Source of the DNA: Paenibacillus sp. SZ31
GTDB taxonomy: Bacteria > Bacillota > Bacilli > Paenibacillales > Paenibacillaceae
Assembly: GCF_012912005.1 (NCBI RefSeq)
Contig: NZ_JABBEA010000018.1
Coordinates: 1 to 64,000, forward strand
Length of the DNA stretch: 64,000 nt
Direction of reading: 5' to 3'
Part shown: positions 56,219-64,000 of the stretch, piece after piece
Position numbering within the stretch: position 1 is the first letter of the stretch
How the letters are laid out: each line of letters starts with the position of its first letter
The notes under the pieces: model-generated
Told to the model about the DNA's origin: nothing
The model's input: the letters and a program-made list of their open reading frames with translations, nothing else
Databases searched by the model: none
Position numbers and translations under genes: made by a program

Positions 56219-57304
56219 TTAATTCCAAACTTCTTCTGCAATTTCCTTCACATAACGAAGTTTACGCCATTGTTGTTCTTCCGTTAAAATATTGCCTTCT
56301 TCTGTAGATGAAAAGCCACATTGTGGACTCAAACAAAGTTGCTCAAGTGGTACATAGGTTGCCGCCTCTGCAATCCGAGCTTTAATGTGTTCTTTATCCT
56401 CTAACTCGCCTGTTTTCGATGTAAGTAAACCCAGCACGATTTTCAAATCTTTTCGATTCACATATTTTAATGGCTCGAAACTACCTGAGCGCTCATCATC
56501 AAATTCTAAAAATAATCCATCTACGTTTAAGCCACCAAAAATAACTTCAGAAGCATAATCATAACCACCCGTTGAGAAATAGTTCGATTTATAGTTACCA
56601 CGACAAATATGCATCGTCACAACTAAATCTGCCGGTTTTTGAGACAAGGATTCATTAATCATGCGCTGCATTGTTTTCAACTCTTCCGCCGGTTCTAGAC
56701 CTTTAGCACGTAACTTATCGTGACCAGCTTCTGAGAATAGGTCTGCCCAAGCTGTATCATCTAATTGCAGATATCGACATCCTGCATCATAGAAAGCTTG
56801 AATGGCTTTTTGATACGCCGCAATCGTATCCTGAAGGAATTGCTCTCGGTCCGTATAGATATTAGCGTCATTTTCCAATCGATATAGAAGCATGTTGGGA
56901 CTTGGAATGGTCTGTTTCGCTACTGCGTCACCTGCATGCTTTTTCAAAAACTCAAAATCCTGAACAAAGGGATGACTCGAGAAATCAACTTTACCAACAA
57001 CACGAATCCCACCCTTGCGCGTTTGCATATTATGGAATTTCGGTCCGTCTATTTGCTCATACAACTCTACGCCATCCAAGCCACCCAGAAAATCAAAATG
57101 CCACCAGCTTCTGCGGAATTCACCATCCGTAACTGCAGATACACCATTCTCCTTCTGCTTTTCAATAATTCGAATAATCTCTTTATCTTCCACAGCTCTT
57201 AATTCTTCATATATGATGTTACCTGATTTATATTGTTCACGTGCCTGACTTAAATCTGCAGGACGTAGAAAGCTACCTACATGATCATTACGAAATGGTA
57301 TCAT
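56219..57304 (-). CDS. cobalamin-independent methionine synthase-like (YxjG/YxjH type), paralogue
   Basis: 361 aa. Same fold and ligands as the 23341-24480 protein: NDHVGSFLRPADLSQAR, VTDGEFRRSWWHFDFLGGLDG, LQLDDTAWADL, MHICRGNYKS, LSPQCGFSSTEEGN. The change from IDDCTW to LDDTAW removes one cysteine near the site. First gene of an operon with the aldehyde dehydrogenase, an unusual pairing. Confidence 0.87.
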   Translation of the reverse strand: MIPFRNDHVGSFLRPADLSQAREQYKSGNIIYEELRAVEDKEIIRIIEKQKENGVSAVTDGEFRRSWWHFDFLGGLDGVELYEQIDGPKFHNMQTRKGGIRVVGKVDFSSHPFVQDFEFLKKHAGDAVAKQTIPSPNMLLYRLENDANIYTDREQFLQDTIAAYQKAIQAFYDAGCRYLQLDDTAWADLFSEAGHDKLRAKGLEPAEELKTMQRMINESLSQKPADLVVTMHICRGNYKSNYFSTGGYDYASEVIFGGLNVDGLFLEFDDERSGSFEPLKYVNRKDLKIVLGLLTSKTGELEDKEHIKARIAEAATYVPLEQLCLSPQCGFSSTEEGNILTEEQQWRKLRYVKEIAEEVWN

Positions 57305-57574
57305 AACTATTTCTCCTTCTAACTTTTTAGTCTAATGAGTATAGCATGATGAAAAGGAATGCTTGTTATATGAAAAAAGCATGGCTAGTCATAGCTTTTA
57401 ACAATATCTAAAGTTTCGAAAAACAAAAAACCACAACCTCATAGGGTAATGATGTAGCTTACCTTATATCAGTATACCTTTAGCCCGACACCTGACTTCC
57501 TATCTCTCCCAATACATTTTTTCTAGTATAATAACGAGATACATCAAACATTTTTAAATAGAAGGAGAGTTGTT

Positions 57575-59600
57575 ATGGAATATCATGTATCCAACCATGG
57601 GAATGATCAAGGAAAAGGAACAGCAGATCAATCCCTTCGTACCATATCACGCGCTGCGGCTCATGCCATGGCTGGTGATACCGTTATTGTTCATGCGGGA
57701 GTATACAGGGAATGGGTTAACCCGGCGAATGGAGGAACAGCGGAGCATCGAATCGTATATCGATCCGCAGGAGACGGGGAAGTTGTGATTACAGGAGCTG
57801 AGCGAATTACCAACTGGAAGTCTGAAGGAGACCATGTTTGGAGCACAGAAGTGCTCAACTCTATCTTTTCCGTTCGTAATCCCTTTGAGGTGGAGCTCAG
57901 TGGAGACTGGTTGTTTGATGGGCCTTTCCCGGTTCATCTCGGCGATGTCTATCTGGATGGCAAATCATTAAATGAGTGCAATAGTGTTGAAAGCGCTCAC
58001 AATCCTGAAGTTTGGCCCGAAGCCAAGTATCCCAAGGATTCATTGTTAAAATGGTATGCCGAAGGTTGGTTCTACGACAACCAAAATCTGGCCCAACTTT
58101 GGTGGAAAAGACCCTCGTAAGGAAAATGTAGAAATTAATGTTCGTCCTTATTGCTTCTAGCCTGAGAAATCGGGAATCAATTATATAACCGTAAGTGGTT
58201 TCACACTTCGTCAAGCTTCTCCTCAATGGGCACCACCTACCGATTACCAGGAAGGTTTGATCGGACCTCACTGGAGTAAGGGCTGGATTATTGAAAACAA
58301 TATCATCAGTGAATCCAAGTGCGTTGGTATTAGCCTGGGTACCGAAATCGGTACAGGTCACAGCAAGTCTTTAGAGAAGCATAGTAAAGGCGGTACTCAA
58401 CGAGAGCAGGAGGTTATTTTACGAGCATTACGCTCCGGCTGGCATAAGGATAACGTCGGCAGTCACATCGTTCGAGATAATGTAATTCATGATTGTGAAC
58501 AGGCAGGCATTGTGGGTCATATGGGAGCAGTCTTCAGCCGCATTTATCAGAACCGTATTTATAATATTCACCATAAACGACTCAGACACGGTGCCGAAGT
58601 AGCAGGGATCAAACTGCATGCTGCACTAGATACTCAAATTAACGAAAATATCATCTATAGCTGTTACCGTGCGCTTTGGCTTGACTGGCAGGCACAGGGT
58701 ACCCGCATCAGTCGTAATGTATTTTTTGACAACATTTCAGAAGACCTCTTCGTCGAGGTGTGCCATGGTCCGTATATGGTCGATCACAACCTATTTCTCT
58801 CTCCGATGAATTTCAGAAATATGGCTCAGGGAGGGGCATTTGCTCATAATTTGTTTGCAGGCCGATTTGTCGTTCGTTCCGAAATTACCCGTGTTACACC
58901 ATATCACTTCCCTCACGAAACGGCCATGGCCGGATACTCCAATATCACTGGAGGCGATGACAGGTACTACAACAATATCTTCTTGGGTGATAACGATGCG
59001 AATAAAGAACCTGTTCCTATTATCTTCTTTGAGCATCTTCCCCTTAAACCAAGGGATGAAGTTGGAGAGGACGGGAAGACGGTCATGGACGGGGTTCCGG
59101 ATAATTCCATATGTTATCTGCATGCTGTTGGACTTGGCGGCTACGATCAACATCCTAATGTGAAAGATAAGAAATGGTGGGAATACACCAAAGAGGAGCT
59201 TATGGAGCTTGGCGATGCCGCAAAGGATTTCTTTATAGGCAATGCCGTACTTCCGGTAGCTATGGGTGGCAATGTATTTCTTAACCATGCAGTTCCAAGT
59301 ACTCATGAATCCGATGCGACTATAGTTGCACAGAAGGGCGTAAAAATTGAGATGAATCCTGCACTAGGCAAAGTGCACATTCAGATCCATGATCCCGAAT
59401 TACTTCGGGGAACCTCTGCAATGTTAGTTACCACGGATCTGCTTGGAAAGACTTATCACGCCAATATGAAGTTTGAGAAGCCGGACAGCAGTCCATATTA
59501 TTTTGACTCCGATTTCTTCGGAACAAAGAGACCGGATGCAGATGTTACATCTGGTCCGTTTGAAATAACCGAACAGGGTACGATTAATTTTGAAATTTAG
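57575..59600 (+). pseudogene. right-handed parallel beta-helix protein, broken
   Basis: The N-terminal part (57575-58120) begins MEYHVSNHGNDQGKG, then AGDTVIVHAGVYREWVNP and IVYRSAGDGEVVITGAE, typical of pectate-lyase-like beta-helices of the DUF1565 type. Near 58085 the frame shifts, and the next frame has an in-frame TAG at about 58159 after NVEINVRPY. Coding then continues through INYITVSGFTLRQASPQWAP to 59600 with HDCEQAGIVGHMG and helix rungs. Undamaged length would be about 675 aa; no signal peptide. Likely a carbohydrate-active protein once. Confidence 0.8.
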
Positions 59601-59612
59601 TTTATTCTTGAG

Positions 59613-59647
59613 GATCCAGTCATTTCAGGTGACTGGATCTTTTTTGT
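59613..59647 (+). terminator. terminator of beta-helix gene
   Basis: GATCCAGTCA / TGACTGGATC with T6. A second hairpin (AGCCTCTATTCCG / CGGGATAGAGGCT) follows at about 59655-59685. Confidence 0.88.
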
Positions 59648-60038
59648 GTGTAAAGCCTCTATTCCGCTAATCGGGATAGAGGCTTTTAATTGGTGAACGA
59701 TGCTCTGTTTTCTTTCGGGTGAGCTTTGTTTTATCAAAAGTATTCCGCTGTTACTTATGATACGGTTCACCGTATCACTTTAAAAGCGAATCATAGTTAT
59801 TTCAAATTTGTTCTTGGAGCACATTAAGAAAAGTTGGTAACAACTCATCTATAATCGTAAAAGGAGCATTTGCAATAAAACGTTAGCTGCGCATCTTATC
59901 GCAACAGGCATTCGATATAGGAAAGTAAAAGGTTGTCGGCTTTGTTCTCGACCGATAGCATGGCATGAACAGCCTCATCGATACAATGCTTCTAGTTGTC
60001 CTTATTCAATTAATGCTAAGATGGGGAGGATGTAGCTC

Positions 60039-60146
60039 ATGTTGGACTATCTTGTTCAAAATGGTTATGTGGTGACTCCCATTTTAAACGAAGTCGGCAT
60101 GGGTCTTTTTATTTCTGTTGTTATGCTTCATCATTACAATCCGTAA
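60039..60146 (+). CDS. possible 35-aa peptide
   Basis: ATG with GGGGAGG nine bases upstream; product MLDYLVQNGYVVTPILNEVG followed by a hydrophobic MGLFISVVML stretch and HHYNP. Convergent with the retron RT gene. It may be a remnant or a real small membrane peptide. Confidence 0.3.
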   Translation: MLDYLVQNGYVVTPILNEVGMGLFISVVMLHHYNP

Positions 60147-60208
60147 TTGTAAAATAAAACCACTTCCAATATAATACGAAGTGGCTAAGTTAATTTATAA
60201 TTTTTTAT

Positions 60209-61231
60209 TTAATCCCAATCTAAGTCCTTAATCATCTTTATAAACTTTGCACCCTTTACTGGATCAACCATATAAATAAATCGTGCTAATCCAATTAAAT
60301 ACCCCTTATAATTAGCAATAGTGATGAGCCCTTGATATTTTAGATGTCCATTAACTCCGAATTTACGACAATAATAAATTTCTTTATTGAGTCTACGAAT
60401 ATATTTTTGTGGAATCCTTACACCTTGTGAAGTAACAACTAAACCCGTTATAATTTTGGGATGTTTACCCTTCATTAATCGGGTTTTCGCTTCGTTGACT
60501 ATAAAATTATGTTTGCTTAGAACAGATGTCACAATTTGTTTTAACTTTTCAGAAAGTACAAGGTAACCCTTTTTTTGAACACCTGAAAAAGTAATGTCAT
60601 CTGCATATCTAGAATATCGAATATGGTACCGACTAGCTATTTGTTGAAATTCTTCATCTATATCTCGAAAAAAAAGGTTGGACAGCATCGGACTGGTAGG
60701 AAAACCCTGCGCTAACTTCCCATGAACAGTCGTTAACAAGCTAAGTGCCTCACTAACCTCGTTTGAATAGCCAATCCCCATAAAAATTCTCTTAACTTCG
60801 TGATACTTAATAGACGGAAAGAAATCTTTAATATCCATTGAAAACACCCAAAACTGTTCTTTATATTGATGGGTTTCGGCGTTCGTTAGAATGGACTTAG
60901 ATTTCACAAATCCGTGGGCACATTCTGACACTTTTATCTCATTTAAAATATTTTTCAGAATCCATTTTTGAATCGTCTTTAGTTTATAGTTTGGCTTCCA
61001 AACTTCTCTTAAATCACCATTTCGTTTTTTGATAGAATAATGATTCGTGTTTTCAGTCATGAATCTTTTTAGATCATGATCCTGTAACTCAAATAACTTC
61101 ATTAAATGTTGATTGTCGAAAATAACTGGACATTGCTTAAAATATAAATTTTCAGCATAGTAAATGAGATCCTTCTTCTCTTGTTCAGGTAAATCGCTTA
61201 ACTGAATATTAAATATAACTTGCTTTATCAT
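60209..61231 (-). CDS. retron reverse transcriptase
   Basis: 340 aa, usual retron RT length. NTNHY in the N-terminal region gives the retron NxxH motif (NHYSIKKRNGDLREVWKP). RT blocks: FSMDIKDFFPSI, GKLAQGFPTSPMLSNLFF, catalytic RYSRYADDITFSG (about residue 215), NEAKTRLM. The VTG-type region follows as IITGLVVTSQGVRIP. Copies msd DNA from the msr-msd RNA encoded directly upstream. Third protein gene of a defence-type operon. The start has no strong ribosome binding site; GGTGAGG lies within the a2 arm region. Confidence 0.93.
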   Translation of the reverse strand: MIKQVIFNIQLSDLPEQEKKDLIYYAENLYFKQCPVIFDNQHLMKLFELQDHDLKRFMTENTNHYSIKKRNGDLREVWKPNYKLKTIQKWILKNILNEIKVSECAHGFVKSKSILTNAETHQYKEQFWVFSMDIKDFFPSIKYHEVKRIFMGIGYSNEVSEALSLLTTVHGKLAQGFPTSPMLSNLFFRDIDEEFQQIASRYHIRYSRYADDITFSGVQKKGYLVLSEKLKQIVTSVLSKHNFIVNEAKTRLMKGKHPKIITGLVVTSQGVRIPQKYIRRLNKEIYYCRKFGVNGHLKYQGLITIANYKGYLIGLARFIYMVDPVKGAKFIKMIKDLDWD

Positions 61232-61239
61232 ATTCTATA

Positions 61240-61413
61240 TGTTTAGTGACTACCTCACCTTTAAATTAAGGAGACTGCTAGATTTTAGTTCTTAATTTAA
61301 AGGTGATGATGATTCTGCGGTTTTTGCAGAATTATCATTATGGTTTGAAGTAAGAAATAAAATAGATACTTACTTCGATTAGCACTTGCTAAAAGTCTAG
61401 TCACAGCTAAACA
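61240..61413 (-). ncRNA. retron msr-msd RNA
   Basis: 174 nt on the minus strand, bounded by a1 (61398-61413, TGTTTAGCTGTGACTA) and a2 (61240-61252, TAGTCACTAAACA). These pair as TGTTTAG/CTAAACA and TGACTA/TAGTCA with a CTG bulge. Inside, in order: TTAGC-AAGT-GCTAA hairpin; GAAGTAAG/CTTACTTC hairpin with a 14-nt loop (msr); ATTCTGC/GCAGAAT stem extended by TGAT/ATCA; then a perfect 15-bp stem CACCTTTAAATTAAG/CTTAATTTAAAGGTG with a 20-nt loop (msd). A G directly follows a1 and is the likely branch point. Ends 8 nt before the RT start. Confidence 0.85.
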
Positions 61414-61424
61414 TTATACCTCCT

Positions 61425-61730
61425 TTAAAGCTTTTTTGGAACATAATTTCCCAATACACTTTCATCGACTACATACTTTAATTCATTCATCCCCTCAAAC
61501 GAAATTGAATCAAGATTTGAATGTTCTAATTTGCTGGTACCCTCCAACGTTATTATTAGTCTACCTTCTTTAAAATCAACCCATTTCGAAGCAATAAGAT
61601 AATCAATACTATGAAACACTTGCTCTGTTGTAATATTTAAATACTCCTTTATCGTATCTATAATCAGATCCATATCATAGTCTCTTATAATTATTAACAA
61701 AATGTCCCTTTTTAAAGAAGAAAACTTCAT
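61425..61730 (-). CDS. retron-associated small winged-helix protein
   Basis: 101 aa. Helical N-terminus followed by a winged-helix-like order (DTIKEYLNITTEQVFHSIDYL, then ASKWVDFKEGRLIITLEG as the wing). GGGAGG ribosome binding site. 16 bp behind the PRTase gene and 11 bp before the retron RNA. In PRTase-type retrons a small DNA-binding partner is expected; the role in toxicity or control is inference. Confidence 0.72.
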   Translation of the reverse strand: MKFSSLKRDILLIIIRDYDMDLIIDTIKEYLNITTEQVFHSIDYLIASKWVDFKEGRLIITLEGTSKLEHSNLDSISFEGMNELKYVVDESVLGNYVPKKL

Positions 61731-61746
61731 ATGGTACCTCCCCCCC

Positions 61747-62841
61747 TTACTCCCGTAAATACTGATAAGTATCTCTCATATCTTTGATACTCACTTCTCT
61801 TTCGACCTTATTCCTTTTGGTTCTAAGAAACAGAGCTTTCCAAGTTGGACTTTCCTCTGAAAGTAAGGTTAAGTTGTTATTTGGTGCATTTACAAACGAA
61901 GCAATGGCATGATTCTTACAATACGGACTTGGTTTCAGTCGATTTTGTTTATTTACTTTTTCTATGAGTGCTTTTACTTCCTCTATATTGTCTCTGGAAA
62001 ATATTATATCTCCCGCTAATACATCTATTGTTTTCTTGTAGAAACTAATATGAATCTCAATTTCTAATTCTTTTACTGTATCTTCGATTGCTTCCATTCC
62101 TGACTCACTTGCTTCGATCACCCACAAAAATAAGTTAATAGTAATTTTACTTTCTCTTATAGTTTTATCTAATTTTTTTAAAAATTGGACTACAGAGTCA
62201 CCTGTCCCAATAAAGTCGTCAATGATAATCAGATTTTTAATTGAATAATAGTTTTGATGAAACTCTTTAATTGATTTATCTATACGTTCTTTTTTTCTAG
62301 CTTTAATTGCTTGTAACTTGCTAATCTGTTTTTCTATTGAAGAACGTATCTTTCGGTTTGCTCTATAGGCTTCTAACTTAGTTTGTAAACCGTGAATTGA
62401 AACTTCCCCTTTAACCACTTCTTGATCAAATTCTTTAATAGCTTTGCTGTTAAATTCTTTACTTGCTTTATACTTTTCTAGATAGTCTACTGCACCATTT
62501 ACATGAGTCTTATTAGCATCTATTCGATTAGCTAATCTAAAGATTGAAAACATATCTACAGATGATTCAATTCTTTCTTTCCTTCTTAAGGGTAGAAACA
62601 AAGATTGTTCAAAAAATGGTGTTTCACTGTTGTTTTTATTAAAAATATCTTTATACGCCAAAGATGTTACACCCTCGGAATAATAAATAAAATTACTACA
62701 TATCTCTAGTATTGTTTTAAAGTCATCCTTCCCAAGCTTAGTCTCCCACATATTTAAAATTTCTAGTTTTTCATCTCTTTGTACTTGGTTTAAATCCCAA
62801 TTGTTTACAATTCTAATGCTATCTTTAGTTTGATTTACCAT
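61747..62841 (-). CDS. retron-associated phosphoribosyltransferase-like effector (PRTase)
   Basis: 364 aa. The PRPP-binding motif is clear: LIIIDDFIGTGDSVVQFL (about residues 205-222). It is preceded by a helical N-terminal region with a basic coiled stretch (SKLQAIKARKKERIDKS) and followed by a C-terminal extension (SPYCKNHAIASFVNAPNNNLTLLSEESPTWKALF) of the PRTase-CE type. First gene of the operon wHTH-ncRNA-RT. Expected to be the toxic effector held by the RT-msDNA complex, by analogy with other retrons. Confidence 0.82.
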   Translation of the reverse strand: MVNQTKDSIRIVNNWDLNQVQRDEKLEILNMWETKLGKDDFKTILEICSNFIYYSEGVTSLAYKDIFNKNNSETPFFEQSLFLPLRRKERIESSVDMFSIFRLANRIDANKTHVNGAVDYLEKYKASKEFNSKAIKEFDQEVVKGEVSIHGLQTKLEAYRANRKIRSSIEKQISKLQAIKARKKERIDKSIKEFHQNYYSIKNLIIIDDFIGTGDSVVQFLKKLDKTIRESKITINLFLWVIEASESGMEAIEDTVKELEIEIHISFYKKTIDVLAGDIIFSRDNIEEVKALIEKVNKQNRLKPSPYCKNHAIASFVNAPNNNLTLLSEESPTWKALFLRTKRNKVEREVSIKDMRDTYQYLRE

Positions 62842-62951
62842 ATTGTTATTCCTCGGAACACGCTATCACTACCTCCTTATTATTTTAAAGCATCACTAAA
62901 CAAAAGTGAAAGAATGCCCTGTTAGCAAACCCATAGTTAACATATTCTGTT

Positions 62952-63001
62952 GAGAGAGGTATTAAAGAAATTAAGCTAATCTTATCTTTAATACCTCTCT
63001 C
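62952..63001. repeat. perfect 17-bp inverted repeat upstream of the retron operon
   Basis: GAGAGAGGTATTAAAGA and its complement with a 16-nt loop. No T-tract on either side. It lies in the promoter/leader of the PRTase gene, about 110 bp before its start. Confidence 0.6.
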
Positions 63002-63091
63002 AATAATGATAACTTTAATGTTTGCTTGTGGTACCGTTTACCGCACTCTCTGTAACGGCAAGTTTAGTGAATTCTACTTATAATACCTGCA

Positions 63092-63124
63092 AAACACAAA
63101 CTAGACCACATATGAGTGATCTAA
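63092..63124 (-). terminator. terminator of the right-edge gene
   Basis: TAGATCAC / GTGGTCTA stem, then GTTTGTGTTTTG on the minus strand. Confidence 0.6.
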
Positions 63125-63129
63125 TTTTG

Positions 63130-64000
63130 TTATTTATTTTCTTTAATATTTAGCAGTGAATAGGTGACTTTTTCTTCACTTGTTGTTGGATTTATCTCCA
63201 GAGTCTCCTCAATTTCTGCAATAACATTATATGTAGGGACTTTAAAGAAAACACCGCTGTCCACTTGGCCTAACAAATCATCAGATAAAGTACCTTTGTA
63301 AGTCTCTCCTTCAATTGATACGAATTCAAAACTGGAACGCTTCTTATTTTTATTTGTCTGAACACCTATTAAGCGTAGATCACCCATCAATTCTAACTTT
63401 TGAACAGTGTCCTCTCCCTCTAAGTCCATAATGCCTATAGCTGAACGAATATCCTGTATTGACAAGCTCGCTACTCTTTTCTCCCTAAATGGCGAACCCC
63501 ACTCTGCTTTGAAAGAGATGTTTGCTTGTTCAAGCGCTTGTAGGAAAAAACGATATCGTGCGATGGATCTACTTTGCAATTTCTTTAATATTGCTAATAG
63601 ATCTTCCTTACTAGCACCAGCTTCTATTAGGTCCATTAATGTACTCAATGCATCGTGTACAGAAGTAGGAATCAATCCATTGTGTTTTGCCTCTAGCCTT
63701 ATGCCAACAGATGCTGCAAAATTACCAGCATAGTACATGGTAACTTCTTCCTTTGTAGATGCTGGAATTCTTCCTCTTGTTGCAGCATCCTTATGGGCTA
63801 ATGTCTCTAGCATACCTTGAGAACGAAGTAGTATAAGACCTAAATCATTTGCCGGAATTGTTTGAGAGTGATGACCATCATTTAGGTAGAGCAAGAAAAC
63901 ATCTCTAAAGGTTTGTTCTGCATCTCTAGCTGCATCCAAATCTAAGACAGGAAGGCGTCTTTCAGGAAGATTTAAAAATACATCCTTTGCTGGTAAATCA
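63130..64000 (-). CDS. protein of unknown function, partial (N-terminus beyond window)
   Basis: The frame is open to the right edge: LPAKDVFLNLPERRLPVLDL precedes LDAARDAEQTFRDVFLLYLN, so this is the C-terminal ~289 residues of a longer protein. Helical middle (DALSTLMDLIEAGASKEDLLAILKKL) and a beta-rich end (RLIGVQTNKNKKRSSFEFVSIEGETYKG, SGVFFKVPTYNVIAEIEE). Not recognised. Placed next to the retron, it may belong to the same defence region. Confidence 0.6.
   Translation of the reverse strand, partial: DLPAKDVFLNLPERRLPVLDLDAARDAEQTFRDVFLLYLNDGHHSQTIPANDLGLILLRSQGMLETLAHKDAATRGRIPASTKEEVTMYYAGNFAASVGIRLEAKHNGLIPTSVHDALSTLMDLIEAGASKEDLLAILKKLQSRSIARYRFFLQALEQANISFKAEWGSPFREKRVASLSIQDIRSAIGIMDLEGEDTVQKLELMGDLRLIGVQTNKNKKRSSFEFVSIEGETYKGTLSDDLLGQVDSGVFFKVPTYNVIAEIEETLEINPTTSEEKVTYSLLNIKENK

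Larger units (their letters stand above)
59601..60208. other. intergenic, two hairpins and one short ORF
   Basis: Apart from the terminator, the second hairpin and the 35-codon frame at 60039, I see no gene. The stretch 59880-59990 looks like degraded coding sequence but gives no recognisable family. Confidence 0.5.

Noticed and set aside
60209-61231. RT gene as a second group II intron maturase
   Set aside because: No maturase domain or intron RNA; retron-specific NxxH and VTG-type motifs and an adjacent msr-msd RNA.

Overview
The window looks like chromosomal DNA of a Paenibacillus or close relative (low-GC Gram-positive, spore-forming Bacillales). This rests on strong AAGGAGG-type ribosome binding sites, frequent TTG/GTG starts, an SLH-anchored surface protein, a YheC/YheD-type spore-coat ATP-grasp protein, an AraR-controlled araBDA operon and several 7TM-type sensor proteins. 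No rRNA, tRNA or CRISPR array was seen. Genes lie on both strands in short operons separated by clear rho-independent terminators.

Layout. 0-4.4 kb: two small secreted proteins, a TPR-like protein, an XRE regulator and a membrane diguanylate cyclase. 4.9-8.9 kb: a small secreted protein followed by an ABC transporter, one subunit of which carries an extracytoplasmic M1-peptidase-like domain without the zinc motif. 9-11.8 kb: an AAC(3)-type acetyltransferase and a group II intron sitting just behind the araA terminator. 11.9-17.4 kb: araB-araD-araA and divergent araR with two AraR palindromes. 17.7-21.8 kb: a Fur-box-controlled siderophore ABC importer. 21.9-31 kb: an orphan sensor kinase, a MetE-like methyltransferase, and a three-gene c-di-GMP-responsive polysaccharide operon (GT2-GtrA, cellulose-synthase-like with PilZ, large membrane protein). 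31-34.5 kb: small proteins and a secreted tandem B-lectin. 34.6-40.1 kb: a histidine kinase / SARP-type response regulator pair and a seven-blade RCC1-like protein with three SLH domains. 40.4-46.3 kb: a six-gene cassette (nucleotidyltransferase, HprK-like kinase, PqqD-like protein, two GT2 glycosyltransferases, ABC exporter). 46.6-49 kb: AlkD-like, YndJ-like and HEAT proteins. 49-57.3 kb: a rearranged zone with a 1,627-bp direct duplication of an aldehyde dehydrogenase gene, nested IS3-family insertions, and a second MetE-like gene. 57.5-59.6 kb: a broken beta-helix protein gene. 60.2-62.8 kb: a retron with PRTase and wHTH partners and a recognisable msr-msd RNA. A partial unknown gene runs off the right edge.

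Most notable: (1) the complete retron; (2) the HprK/PqqD/nucleotidyltransferase/GT/ABC cassette, which has no visible precursor peptide; (3) a 32-bp promoter block, 31/32 identical, with an 11-bp-period direct repeat, placed both in front of that cassette and in front of the RCC1-SLH gene, next to a two-component system whose regulator is of the SARP type, a family that binds 11-bp-period repeats. I infer one regulon. Functions are read from motifs by eye; no database search was run.
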